The notes under the pieces are model-generated. The model saw only the letters and a list, made by a program, of their open reading frames with translations, did no database searches and was not told the origin of the DNA. DNA of 64,000 bases, from positions 8,531,001 through 8,595,000 of the forward strand of contig NZ_CP023694.1 of the NCBI RefSeq assembly GCF_008705135.1. The letters are read 5' to 3'. Shown one piece after another: positions 8,969 to 16,873 of the stretch (positions within the stretch are counted from its first letter, which is position 1; each line of letters starts with the position of its first letter). This stretch comes from Streptomyces coeruleorubidus. GTDB taxonomy: Bacteria; Actinomycetota; Actinomycetes; Streptomycetales; Streptomycetaceae. A program made the translations under genes and the position numbers.

Positions 8969-9267
8969 CTGCTCCTCTCGGCCGCGACCGTGCTCGGAGG
9001 ATGACCGAGTACCCGGGTCGCGCCGATTGCACGTGGGCAGAGGAAAGCCCCGGCCGGACGGGGGAATCACGGCCGGGGCGGCTCAAGAGGTGGGCACGGA
9101 TGGCGGTCGCCTCTCGGCGAAAGGCTCCACAGGGCTTCAGCCGAACGATCGTCCCTGTGGGCGAATGGTGAGGCCCGGGGACACTGTCCCATCCGCACCC
9201 ACGTGTTGTTCAACGGGGAACCACTTCTGGGTGTTCCGGGCTCGAGCCTCTCTCGCGGTGATGTGTG
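8969..9267. other. Intergenic gap with one hairpin
   Basis: No convincing gene is seen. The stretch holds the hairpin at 9047-9079 and the AT-richer patch CGTGTTGTTCAACGG near 9200. Both neighbours are on the minus strand, so this is the 3' flank of the FUSC gene and the promoter region of the epimerase. Confidence 0.5.
9047..9079. terminator. Hairpin with a GACGGGGGAA-type loop
   Basis: Arms GCCCCGGCCG (9047-9056) and CGGCCGGGGC (9070-9079) match perfectly. The 5' flank GGAAA and the loop GACGGGGGAA are nearly the same as in the hairpin at 31007-31037, so this may be a repeat family rather than only a terminator. By position it would end FUSC transcription. Confidence 0.6.
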
Positions 9268-11235
9268 TCACTGGCTCTCGTGGCCCGGAAGGACCTCCGC
9301 CCACAGGTTCTCGGCCTGGAGCAGCAGTGTGCCGAGCACCGCCGTGTGCTCGGCCCCCATGCCGGCGTGCTCCCGCAGCCTTTCCTGCAAGTACCGGTGC
9401 AGCTCCCGCATCCTCTCCTCCCTCTCGTCGCCCCGGCGGGGGTCCACGCTGCCGTCGAGCAGCCGGTCGGCCTCCGCGTCGCAAACGTCCCCGAGCAGCT
9501 CCAGCAGCTCCGCGTACGAGCGCAGGGTCCGGCCCTCGGGCGGCGCGGGCGATCGGCTGTCGTCCACGGCCACCGCCAGCGCCCGGGTCAGGGCGGTGAC
9601 GTGCCCGGTGACACGGCCGAGGCGTTCGTCCACGTCCGGCGGCGGCAGAGGCATGTGCGGAACGCGGTGCAGGGCGCGCAGCGGGCCGTAGGTCAGGCGC
9701 AGGCTCTCCTGGCTCCAGCGACGCGCCGAGCGCAGCGCGTCCAGACGGCGTTCCAGCTGGGCCGAGGCATTGAGCCAGCCGGCGGCGGTCTGCGCGTCCC
9801 AGTCACCGTGGCGCAGGTCATCGGAGACGGAGCGCAGGACGTCGCCCGATTCCCGGGCGAGGGTCGCCAGGTTCTCCCGCACGTCCCGCAGATGGATCGG
9901 CGGGAGGACGAGCGCGTTGACGGCGACGCCGATGACGGCACCGAGCGCCGCCTGCCCGATGCGGTGCCCGACGCCGGACATGCCGACCGCGCCCGACGTG
10001 AGGGTGAACAGGGCCGTGGTCGCCGCGTAGATGCCCTGGTCGCCGAAGCGGGGCCAGTTCGAGAGCAGCATCAGCACCGGGACGGACAGGGCGAGCGCGC
10101 CCGTCGTGTCGCCGGTGAGGGCCAGCGTCGCCGAGGCCAGCACGCTGCCGACGCAGATCGCCCCGAACTGCCGCGCCCCCTGCACCAGCGAGCTGTAGAC
10201 GGTGGCCTGCACCAGCACCAGCGCCACCCACGGCGCCATCAGCGCCAGCGGATCTCCCATCCAGACGCCGCCCACCAGCCAGGCGATCACCGCCGCCGCG
10301 GCGGCCTTCAACGACTGGACGACCAGGTCCCGCTCCCGTCCGGGCCCACGCCAGGCGGCCCGGACGGCCTCCACGGCCCTGCGCGCCTCCCGCCGCACGG
10401 CGTCCAGCGGCCGCGTGGCACGGACTCCCTGCCCGAGATCCCCCATACGCTCCCGCAGCGCATCGGCGGCCGCCCGGCTGTCCATGACCTTGCCGCCCCG
10501 GCCCGACGCGCCACCGGCCGCCGAGCCGGGCCGCGTCTCCTGGGCGGTCTGGCGGTCGGTTGGCTTGCGGGGCTGGGTTTTCCGGGGCTGGGCGTTGTCC
10601 GTTGCGTGGTCGCGGGCCGTCTCAGGGGCTGTTCGGCTGCGGGCCGCCTCGTGGGACTGCGTCTGCGGGGCTGTCCGGCTGCCGGTAGCCTCGCGGGCCT
10701 GCGTCCCCCGCGCCGACGGGGCGTCGGTCGCCCTGTGGGGTCCCGTCTCCCGGGCTGCCCGGCTGTCCGTCTCCCTGCCATGACCCGTCTCTCGGGCCGT
10801 GGGGTCGTCGGGTGCCTCGTCGGGGGCTGTTCCCCGGGTCGTTCGGTTGTCGGTCGTCGTGTCGGGGAGCGTCTCTGGGGCCGCGCGGTCGTCCGGTGCC
10901 TCGTTGGGGGGTGTCTCCCGTGTCGTTCGGTTGTCGGTCGTCGTGTCGGGGAGCGTCTTTCGGGCCGTGGGGTCGTCCGGTGCCTCGTCGGGGGCCGTAC
11001 CCCGGGTTGTCCGGTTGTCGCTCGTCTCCTCGGGGGCTGTTCCCCGGGTGGTCCGGCTGCCGGTCGTCTCGTCGCGGGCCGTCCCCCGGGCCGTCCGGCT
11101 GTCGGTCGTCTCGTCGGGTCGTGTCTCCCGGGCCGGCTGCCCGGTCGGGCGGGTGTCGTTCGCCGCCGCGGCTCCGTTCTTCCGGCGGCCGAAGGTGCGA
11201 GCCGCCCGTCGAACCACACTCGTCACACGCGTCAT
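9268..11235 (-). CDS. FUSC-family protein with long 14-residue-repeat N-terminus
   Basis: Read from GTG/ATG-type start at 11235, the protein has 655 residues. Residues 27-236 are fifteen tandem 14-residue repeats of the type DETTDSRTARGTAR (charged, Thr/Arg/Pro-rich, surely disordered). The core after Met251 (start 10485) is a FUSC membrane domain: repeated hydrophobic helices from about residue 300 (AAAAVIAWLVGGVWMGDPLALM, VALVLVQATVYSSL, GAICVGSVLASATLALTG, ALGAVIGVAVNALVLPPIHL, given here in pieces) then a helical C-terminus. Met251 may be the true start, which would make the repeats untranslated or part of a leader. Transport of aromatic compounds is family knowledge; the substrate is unknown. 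Confidence 0.75.
   Translation of the reverse strand: MTRVTSVVRRAARTFGRRKNGAAAANDTRPTGQPARETRPDETTDSRTARGTARDETTGSRTTRGTAPEETSDNRTTRGTAPDEAPDDPTARKTLPDTTTDNRTTRETPPNEAPDDRAAPETLPDTTTDNRTTRGTAPDEAPDDPTARETGHGRETDSRAARETGPHRATDAPSARGTQAREATGSRTAPQTQSHEAARSRTAPETARDHATDNAQPRKTQPRKPTDRQTAQETRPGSAAGGASGRGGKVMDSRAAADALRERMGDLGQGVRATRPLDAVRREARRAVEAVRAAWRGPGRERDLVVQSLKAAAAAVIAWLVGGVWMGDPLALMAPWVALVLVQATVYSSLVQGARQFGAICVGSVLASATLALTGDTTGALALSVPVLMLLSNWPRFGDQGIYAATTALFTLTSGAVGMSGVGHRIGQAALGAVIGVAVNALVLPPIHLRDVRENLATLARESGDVLRSVSDDLRHGDWDAQTAAGWLNASAQLERRLDALRSARRWSQESLRLTYGPLRALHRVPHMPLPPPDVDERLGRVTGHVTALTRALAVAVDDSRSPAPPEGRTLRSYAELLELLGDVCDAEADRLLDGSVDPRRGDEREERMRELHRYLQERLREHAGMGAEHTAVLGTLLLQAENLWAEVLPGHESQ
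10528..11157 (-). repeat. Tandem 42-bp repeat, 15 copies, in FUSC N-terminus
   Basis: Fifteen contiguous in-frame 42-base units encode 14-residue repeats, consensus D-E-x-x-D-x-R-T-x-R-x-T-x-P. Copies 5 and 7 (DTTTDNRTTRETPP, DTTTDNRTTRGTAP) and copies 4 and 8 are the closest pairs, showing that expansion included two-unit blocks. There are no spacers, so this is not a CRISPR array. Confidence 0.85.
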
Positions 11236-11275
11236 GCGCTGCGAGTATCCGCGTGACCGGCTGTTTCACGTCGGC

Positions 11276-11941
11276 TCATGCGAGCGGACTGTCCCGCAGG
11301 GACGACAGCAGGTGCGCGGGGTCGGCGTAGATCGCGTCCGCGCCGGACTTCTCCAGGTCGGTGCGCGGGATGCCGCCGCACAGGACGCCCACACAGCGCA
11401 CCCCGGCCCGGCTGCCCGCGCGCATGTCCCACACGGTGTCCCCGACGAAGACCGCCCGCTCCGCCGGCACCCCGGCCAGGTCCAGTGCGTGCTCGACGGG
11501 CTCGGGCGCGGGCTTGCCCGCGTCCACGTCGTCGGCGCTGGCCGTGGCGGTGATGGCGTCGTCCGCGTCGATCGCCCGGCGCAGCGCGCTGAGCTCCGCG
11601 CCGCCCGCCGAGGTGGCCAGCACCACGGCCCAGCCGTCCCCGTGCAGCCGCCGCAGCAGCGGTCCCGCCTCCGGCAGCGCGGGCAGCCGGTCGAAGTACT
11701 GCCCGTACAGCGCCTTGTGCGCGGCGCTGATCGCCGCGTCCTGGTCGGTGTCCCGGTCCTCGCCGAGCAGGTGCGCGACGAGGTCGGTGGAGGCCAGGCC
11801 CACGGCCCGGTGGACGGCGTGCATCGGCACGTCGTGGCCCGCCTGGCGGAAGGCCTCCCACCACGTCACGACGTGCAGGTGGTTGGTGTCGACCAGCGTG
11901 CCGTCGACGTCGAACACGGCCGCCCGTTCCGCCTTCGCCAT
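11276..11941 (-). CDS. HAD-superfamily phosphatase (phosphoglycolate phosphatase-like)
   Basis: 221 residues from ATG 11941 (RBS GAAGGGA); a GTG at 11962 is a possible longer start. Motif I is DVDGT (nucleophile Asp), motif II LATSAGG, motif III includes DAGKPAPE, and motif IV GDTVWDM. This is a subfamily I HAD hydrolase with a helical cap, acting on small phosphorylated metabolites such as phosphoglycolate or sugar phosphates. The exact substrate is not readable. The next gene upstream, PHP, is on the same strand 50 bases away. Confidence 0.85.
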   Translation of the reverse strand: MAKAERAAVFDVDGTLVDTNHLHVVTWWEAFRQAGHDVPMHAVHRAVGLASTDLVAHLLGEDRDTDQDAAISAAHKALYGQYFDRLPALPEAGPLLRRLHGDGWAVVLATSAGGAELSALRRAIDADDAITATASADDVDAGKPAPEPVEHALDLAGVPAERAVFVGDTVWDMRAGSRAGVRCVGVLCGGIPRTDLEKSGADAIYADPAHLLSSLRDSPLA

Positions 11942-11991
11942 GCGTGCGATCCCTTCCTCCACGGCTGCTCCCAGGCCACCCGGGTACCACC

Positions 11992-13032
11992 TCAGCCGCC
12001 CGTCACGCCGGACGGCACCCGCCGCTCACGGGTCCAGGCCAGCAGCTCGTCCAGGGACCACGTCGTCACCACCCGCTCCGGCGGCACCCCGCACTCCTGT
12101 GCCCGCGCGCACCCGTTGATCTGCCAGTCCAGCTGCCCCGGCGCGTGCGCGTCGGTGTCGACGGAGAACAGCACACCCGCGTCCACGGCCCGGCGCAGCA
12201 GCCGCCGCGGCGGGTCGAGCCGCTCCGGCCGGCTGTTGATCTCCAGCGCCGTGCCCGTCTCCGCGAGCGCCGCGAACACCTCGTCCGCGTCGAACTCCGA
12301 CTCCGGCCGCCCCCGTCCGGTCAGCAGCCGCCCCGTGCAGTGCCCGAGCACGTCCGAGTGCGGATCACGCACCGCGGCCACCATCCGCCGGGTCATCGAT
12401 CGGGCGTCCATGCGCAGCTTGGAGTGCACCGACACCACCACGACGTCCAGCCGGTCCAGCAGCTCCGGCTCCTGGTCGAGCGAGCCGTCCTCGAGGATGT
12501 CGCACTCGATGCCGGTCAGCAGCCGGAACGGCGCCCAGGTCTCGTTCAGCTCCGCCACCACGTCCAGTTGCTCCCGCAGCCGCTCGGCCGACAGCCCGCG
12601 CGCCACCGTCAGGCGCGGCGAGTGGTCGGTCAGCGCCGCCCACTCGTGCCCCAGCGCCGCCGCGGCCCGGCCCATCTCCTCGATCGGGCTGCCGCCGTCC
12701 GACCAGTCGGAGTGCAGATGGCAGTCGCCGCGCAGCAGCGCCCGCAGCTTCTCGCCACCCCGGACGGCCGGCGGCTCCTTCGCCTCGCCCTCCAGTTTCC
12801 GCAGATAGCCGGGCACCTCACCGGCCAGTGCCTCCCGCACCACCTGCGCGGTCTTCGGACCGACCCCCTTGAGCGACTCCAGCGACCCGGCGTCCGCCCG
12901 CCGGCGCACCTCGTCCTCGCCCAGCTCCTTCAGCACCCGGGACGCCGTACGGAAGGCCCGTACGCGGTACGTCGGCGCCAGGGACCGCTCCAGCAGAAAG
13001 GCGATCCGGTCCAGTGCCTCGACGGGATCCAT
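11992..13032 (-). CDS. PHP-domain metal-dependent phosphoesterase with HhH, PolX C-half-like
   Basis: 346 residues from ATG 13032, chosen for the RBS GGAGGTGGCG. Residues 1-90 resemble the DNA polymerase X N-terminal 8-kDa/HhH region (LESLKGVGPKTAQVV, residues 51-65). The rest is a PHP domain with the metal ligands in DCHLHSDWSDGG (His105, His107), TDHSPRL, GIECDI, SVHSKL, GHCTGR and DTDAHA. The polymerase palm is absent, so it is a DNA-binding phosphoesterase or nuclease rather than a full PolX. A role in base-excision or end processing is inference. Confidence 0.85.
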   Translation of the reverse strand: MDPVEALDRIAFLLERSLAPTYRVRAFRTASRVLKELGEDEVRRRADAGSLESLKGVGPKTAQVVREALAGEVPGYLRKLEGEAKEPPAVRGGEKLRALLRGDCHLHSDWSDGGSPIEEMGRAAAALGHEWAALTDHSPRLTVARGLSAERLREQLDVVAELNETWAPFRLLTGIECDILEDGSLDQEPELLDRLDVVVVSVHSKLRMDARSMTRRMVAAVRDPHSDVLGHCTGRLLTGRGRPESEFDADEVFAALAETGTALEINSRPERLDPPRRLLRRAVDAGVLFSVDTDAHAPGQLDWQINGCARAQECGVPPERVVTTWSLDELLAWTRERRVPSGVTGG

Positions 13033-13154
13033 CGCCACCTCCACCACAAGGGTTCCCCAGCACCCGGCGGGCCGCACGACGGGCGCGCGGTTTGCCCGGT
13101 ACGCACCCGGGTACTGCGATGCCTCGTCCCGCACGCTCGACGAGGAGGCCTGCC

Positions 13155-13964
13155 ATGTCCGCCCCCACCGCGCCCCGCAGCGAGGTCGCCGTGATCACCG
13201 GCGCCGACTCCGGCATCGGCAGGGCCACCGCCGTACGGCTGGCCGAGGCGGGCATGGACGTCGGCATCACCTGGCACAGTGACCACAAGGGAGCGGAGGA
13301 GACGGCCGAGGAGGTCCGGGCGCACGGGCGACGGGCCGAGGTCGCCCGGATGGACCTCACCCGGCTGCCCGAGGCGGCCGACACCCTCGACGAGCTGTGC
13401 GAGCGCCTCGGCCGTATCGACGTGCTGGTGAACAACGCGGGCACCGGCACCATGACACCCTTCCTCGACCTGGAACTGTCCGACGTGCGCGAGGTTCTCG
13501 ACGTCGATCTCGTCGGGCCGTTCCTGTGCGGGCAGAAGGCGGCCCGGCACATGATCCGGCAGGGCGACGGCGGGCGGATCGTCAACGTGACGTCCGTCCA
13601 CGAGCACCAGCCGCGCGTGGGTGCCGCCCCGTACTGCGCCGCCAAGGGCGGTCTGGGCCTGCTCACCCAGGTCATGGCACTCGAACTCGCGGAGTACCGC
13701 ATCACCGTCAACGCCGTCGCACCCGGCGAGATCTCCACGCCCATGACCGGGCAGGAGGACACCGACCCGCACACCGAGAGCCGCCCCGGTGTGCCGCTGG
13801 GACGGCCCGGCGACGCCCGCGAGGTCGCCGCCGTCATCGCCTTCCTCGCCGGTCCGGACGCCTCCTACGTCACCGGCGCCTCCTGGAGCGTCGACGGCGG
13901 CATGCTCCGCATGGGCCCGCAGGCCGGTTCGCACCTGACGAGCGACGACTGGCGCCGCCCCTGA
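13155..13964 (+). CDS. Short-chain dehydrogenase/reductase
   Basis: 269 residues from ATG 13155 with RBS GAGGAGG. Classical SDR signatures: cofactor motif TGADSGIG, NNAG, catalytic Ser in NVTSV, and YCAAK (YxxxK). The C-terminal SVDGGM with 'PGEISTPM' fits the fabG/glucose-dehydrogenase-like group. It probably uses NADP(H), given the basic residues after the first strand (HSDHKG), but this is weak. The substrate is unknown; it stands divergent from the PHP gene. Confidence 0.9.
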   Translation: MSAPTAPRSEVAVITGADSGIGRATAVRLAEAGMDVGITWHSDHKGAEETAEEVRAHGRRAEVARMDLTRLPEAADTLDELCERLGRIDVLVNNAGTGTMTPFLDLELSDVREVLDVDLVGPFLCGQKAARHMIRQGDGGRIVNVTSVHEHQPRVGAAPYCAAKGGLGLLTQVMALELAEYRITVNAVAPGEISTPMTGQEDTDPHTESRPGVPLGRPGDAREVAAVIAFLAGPDASYVTGASWSVDGGMLRMGPQAGSHLTSDDWRRP

Positions 13965-14030
13965 GCGGACCGGTTGATCCCGCCGGTGCTCGACTCCGCA
14001 CTACCGCCGGATGCGCTCTACGCTCGATGC

Positions 14031-14267
14031 ATGACCGAAAGCGCGAGCCCGTACATATCCCACCCGCGGATCGTGGTGCTCGGGGTGCAGCCGACTACAC
14101 CGCCGTTCCGGATCGTGGAGATCGACGGCCAGGTGGTCGGGGAGGCCAAGACCGTCACCGACGTACTGGCTGCCGCCGCCGCGTTCGGCATCACGGTCCA
14201 CGACCTGGACGATCCGGACGTGGTCCGCTGGGTCGGCGGCGACAAGTTCACCTGGACCGTGCATTAG
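14031..14267 (+). CDS. Small conserved hypothetical protein
   Basis: 78 residues from ATG 14031. It has an alternating beta-like pattern (RIVVLGVQPTTPPFRIVEIDG) then a helix (VTDVLAAAAAFGITVHDLDD) and ends FTWTVH. I recall similar small soluble proteins in other Streptomyces, but no function is known to me. The stop codon lies within an imperfect 18-base tandem duplication at 14255-14291. Confidence 0.6.
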   Translation: MTESASPYISHPRIVVLGVQPTTPPFRIVEIDGQVVGEAKTVTDVLAAAAAFGITVHDLDDPDVVRWVGGDKFTWTVH

Positions 14268-14291
14268 GCCCTGACCGTGCACCAGGCCCTG
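14255..14291. repeat. Imperfect 18-base tandem duplication over a stop codon
   Basis: GACCGTGCATTAGGCCCTG is followed directly, sharing one G, by the same sequence with CC for TT. The first copy holds the stop of the small gene; the second would read through. It looks like a local duplication by slippage. Confidence 0.7.
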
Positions 14292-14834
14292 CTAGGTGCG
14301 CTGGGCCGGCTTCTTCCCCGCCCGGCCGCCGCGGGGCCCGCGCGCGTGGACCGCGCGGCTCATCCGGCGGCCCAGGAGCAGGTAACCGATCAGCGCGCCC
14401 GTCGTGTTCAGGATGACGTCGTCGATGTCGAAGGCACGGCCGGTGACCAGCGCGCCCTGGGCGAACTCCACCAGCAGCATCACCACGGCGGTCAGCAGCA
14501 GCAGGCGCAGGATGCCGCGGGTGCGCGGGGCGACGACGGGCACGAGGACACCGAAGGGGACGCCCAGCAGGATGTTGCCGCCGACCTGCCGGACGGCGTC
14601 CCGCAGTTCCGGCTGGTCGAGATAGGCCCTCAGCGAGCGGCCCGGATGCAGATTGGTGTGGGTCAGCGCCTCCGACGCGGGCGAGGGCTGGAGGGTCAGC
14701 CGGGCCAGCACCACGGCGAAGGCCACCATGAACGCGAAGGCGCACAGCATCGCCAGCAGTCGGACGGGCAGCGGCAGCGGGCGTCGCTCACGGCCGGGGC
14801 CGGCCGTACGGAGACGTGAGGCTGCACCGGCCAT
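14292..14834 (-). CDS. VanZ-family membrane protein
   Basis: 180 residues from ATG 14834, behind GGAGGACACA. Four to five hydrophobic helices are visible (LLAMLCAFAFMVAFAVVLA; VGGNILLGVPFGVLVPVV; ILRLLLLTAVVMLLVEFAQG; VILNTTGALIGYLLLGRRM). The motifs GNILLGVPFG, EFAQ and DIDDVILNTTG are the hallmark of VanZ-like proteins. VanZ confers mild teicoplanin resistance in enterococci; Streptomyces homologues are of unknown function. The C-terminal tail is basic. Confidence 0.85.
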   Translation of the reverse strand: MAGAASRLRTAGPGRERRPLPLPVRLLAMLCAFAFMVAFAVVLARLTLQPSPASEALTHTNLHPGRSLRAYLDQPELRDAVRQVGGNILLGVPFGVLVPVVAPRTRGILRLLLLTAVVMLLVEFAQGALVTGRAFDIDDVILNTTGALIGYLLLGRRMSRAVHARGPRGGRAGKKPAQRT

Positions 14835-14947
14835 TGTGTCCTCCAGTCTTCAACTTCCCTGAGTGATAAGGCGGTTACCCGCAGCCGTGCCGACGATGCC
14901 GCCACGGACCGTTCCCGGCCACGGTTTCCCCATGCTTCACCGCGCCC

Positions 14948-15610
14948 TCAGTTCCCGTACGTAACGCGTACCTCCTTGAACCCCAGGGAACGCAGCAGGC
15001 CTTCGAGCATGCTCCTGGTGTTGGTCTCGGCGCGGGCGGTCAGCTCGCTCTCCTTCGCCGCGTCGCCGATGTGCCGTACCGCGAGTTTCTGCACGGCCTG
15101 TTCGCCGTTGGGATTGTCCGAGAAGAGGTCGCCGAGGCGGTCGAAGAGACCGCGCTGCTTGGAGACGGCGTAGGAACGGTCGGGGTCGAGGGCCGGCCGG
15201 CCCAGCCGCGCGTGGGGCAGCCGGAGCGTGGCGGACGTGCGGTCGCCGTTGACCTGCACGTCGTCGTCGCCGACCTTGCCCAGGTCGACGTAGGCGTCGA
15301 CGGTGCCCGCACCGACGTACAGGGTGCGGGTGCCGCGGATCGCGTCGGGGAGGAACTTGGCGTCCTTCTCCAGGTCCACGACGACCTGGAAGTTGCCGGA
15401 GGCGGCGTCGTAACGGCTGAGGTCCTGGACGGACTTCAGCAGCGCGGGGCCGGACCGGTCGTGGGTGTCGGTGCCGAACAGGTCCTTCAGGCCCGGGATC
15501 ACGCTCAGCCGGATCCCGGCGAAGAACACGACGAGCAGCAGCACCAGCGCGCCCACCACCTTCGCCCAGCCGGGCACGCGCCTGGGGAGACGCTTGACGG
15601 GAGTCGTCAT
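14948..15610 (-). CDS. DUF4230 protein with one N-terminal membrane anchor
   Basis: 220 residues from ATG 15610 with a strong RBS (GGAGGG). One membrane helix (VVGALVLLLVVFFAGIRLSV, residues 18-37) is followed by an extracytoplasmic domain with the family pattern SGNFQVVVDLEKD, YVGAGTVDAYVDLGKV and LRSLGFKEVRVTYG at the end. DUF4230 is widespread; the biochemical role is unknown. Single transcription unit upstream of STAS gene. Confidence 0.8.
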   Translation of the reverse strand: MTTPVKRLPRRVPGWAKVVGALVLLLVVFFAGIRLSVIPGLKDLFGTDTHDRSGPALLKSVQDLSRYDAASGNFQVVVDLEKDAKFLPDAIRGTRTLYVGAGTVDAYVDLGKVGDDDVQVNGDRTSATLRLPHARLGRPALDPDRSYAVSKQRGLFDRLGDLFSDNPNGEQAVQKLAVRHIGDAAKESELTARAETNTRSMLEGLLRSLGFKEVRVTYGN

Positions 15611-15744
15611 GCGACGGCCCTCCTTCCTACTGTCCGGATGCCCGCCACGAGCCTTGCCAGACCGGTGGGTTGAGGAGGGGAGGATGTCAGCGGAAGCACG
15701 GCAGGGCGCACTCGGGCATCACACCGGGCCGGACGCCGCCCGGC

Positions 15745-16227
15745 TCACACCGAGCCGGACGCCGCCTCCGGCTGCTCCAGGGCCGCGTCGAGCGTCGGCT
15801 GCGGGGGCAGCAGCCGGGACAGGCCGGTGATCCGCAGGACGCGCAGCGTCAGCGGGTGGGCGCAGACGAGGAGCAGTTGCCCGTCCCGGTCGAGCACCCG
15901 GCTCCTGGCCCGGTACAGCAGCCGCAGGCCGGAGCAGTCGAAGAACTCGATCCGGCTGAGGTCGATCACGACCCGGGCGGCGCGGCGGCTCGTCTCCCGG
16001 TCCAGGTGCGGGGCGATCTCCGTGGCCGCGGCGAGGTCGATCTCGCCGCGGAGCTCCAGCACCGTGTGCCCCCGTTCCTGTCGCACGCGCAGATGCCGGG
16101 TGAGCGGTGCAGGTTCCTGCCGCACGACGAGATCGCCTCCAGCCTGCTCCGTGCGTGGGGAGGGGCCGCGGTCCTCAGAACCGTTCCCCGCCCTGCAAGT
16201 TACCCTCCAACGGGTGAATTTGAGCAT
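15745..16227 (-). CDS. STAS-domain anti-anti-sigma factor
   Basis: Up to 160 residues; the STAS domain covers about residues 45-150 with the phospho-switch loop IEFFDCSGLRLL (the Ser in DCSG is the site phosphorylated by RsbW/SpoIIAB-like kinases). It would bind an anti-sigma factor and release an SigB-type sigma factor under stress. The ATG at 16227 has a poor ribosome-binding site; the GTG at about 16125 has GGAGG upstream and is a good alternative. The perfect palindrome GACATATGTC at 16236-16245 lies just upstream. No partner kinase is adjacent. Confidence 0.8.
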   Translation of the reverse strand: MLKFTRWRVTCRAGNGSEDRGPSPRTEQAGGDLVVRQEPAPLTRHLRVRQERGHTVLELRGEIDLAAATEIAPHLDRETSRRAARVVIDLSRIEFFDCSGLRLLYRARSRVLDRDGQLLLVCAHPLTLRVLRITGLSRLLPPQPTLDAALEQPEAASGSV

Positions 16228-16332
16228 GTTCGATTGACATATGTCTCTGAATTGCGGCCGAGTTGGCCGAGGTTCGCGCGGGGGGCGTACGCGGGCGTGA
16301 GTGCCGGCGTGTTCCCCGGCGTGCGTCCCGGC

Positions 16333-16770
16333 CTACGACAGGGCGTGCCAGGCCTTGGCGAGAGCCTGGCGAAACTGCTCGGTCTGGTGTGCCGTGAGGT
16401 CGCGCACCATCCGCTCCTCCAGCTCCCGGACGGGCCCGGCATGCCGTGCGAGCAGCTCCCGGCCGGCGTCGGTGAGCAGGATCAGCCGCTCGCGGCGGTT
16501 GCGGGGATTGCGCTCCCGGCGCACCAGCCCGCGGCCCTCCAGGGAGCGGACGAGGTCGGCGATGGACTGCGCGGTGACGAAGGAGTCGCGCGCCAGCTGG
16601 GCCGCCGACAGTCCGTCGTGTCGCTCGAGCACGGTCAGCGCGGTGTACTGGAGAGCGGTTATACCGGAGGGTCTGACCAGCTCGTCCAGATGGGAGCGCA
16701 CGACGAGCTCCACCTGCTTGACCATGTAGAGCAGGGAAGGGGGTGCCTTGGTCACCTGTGCGTCGAGCAT
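16333..16770 (-). CDS. MarR-family regulator
   Basis: 145 residues, winged helix-turn-helix visible as LSAAQLARDSFVTAQSIADLVRSLEGRGLVRRERNPRNRRE with the wing (quoted region spans about residues 53-94), between dimer-forming helices. Divergent from the aldehyde/alcohol dehydrogenase pair; the shared 103-base gap holds two related palindromes. Simplest reading: it represses itself and the dehydrogenases and is released by an aromatic or aldehyde ligand. The ligand is inferred only from neighbours. Confidence 0.85.
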   Translation of the reverse strand: MLDAQVTKAPPSLLYMVKQVELVVRSHLDELVRPSGITALQYTALTVLERHDGLSAAQLARDSFVTAQSIADLVRSLEGRGLVRRERNPRNRRERLILLTDAGRELLARHAGPVRELEERMVRDLTAHQTEQFRQALAKAWHALS

Positions 16771-16789
16771 GGATGCAGGCTAGACCATT

Positions 16790-16804
16790 GACAGGAAACC
16801 TGTC
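16790..16804. promoter_or_regulatory. MarR operator candidate 1
   Basis: GACAGG-AAA-CCTGTC is a perfect 6-bp inverted repeat, near the MarR start. It shares the half-site ACAGGA with operator 2, at a centre-to-centre distance of 34 bases. Confidence 0.6.
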
Positions 16805-16823
16805 TGTAATGAGACTGCGAACC

Positions 16824-16838
16824 AACAGGAATCCTGTT
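16824..16838. promoter_or_regulatory. MarR operator candidate 2
   Basis: AACAGGA-A-TCCTGTT is a perfect 7-bp inverted repeat, 36 bases upstream of the dehydrogenase start at 16874. Confidence 0.6.
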
Positions 16839-16873
16839 TATTGAAAACTTGGCGACGACGCTGAGGAGTGGCG

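Noticed and set aside
10528-11157. Possible CRISPR or VNTR array
   Set aside because: The units are contiguous, in frame and degenerate, with no spacers; they encode protein repeats.
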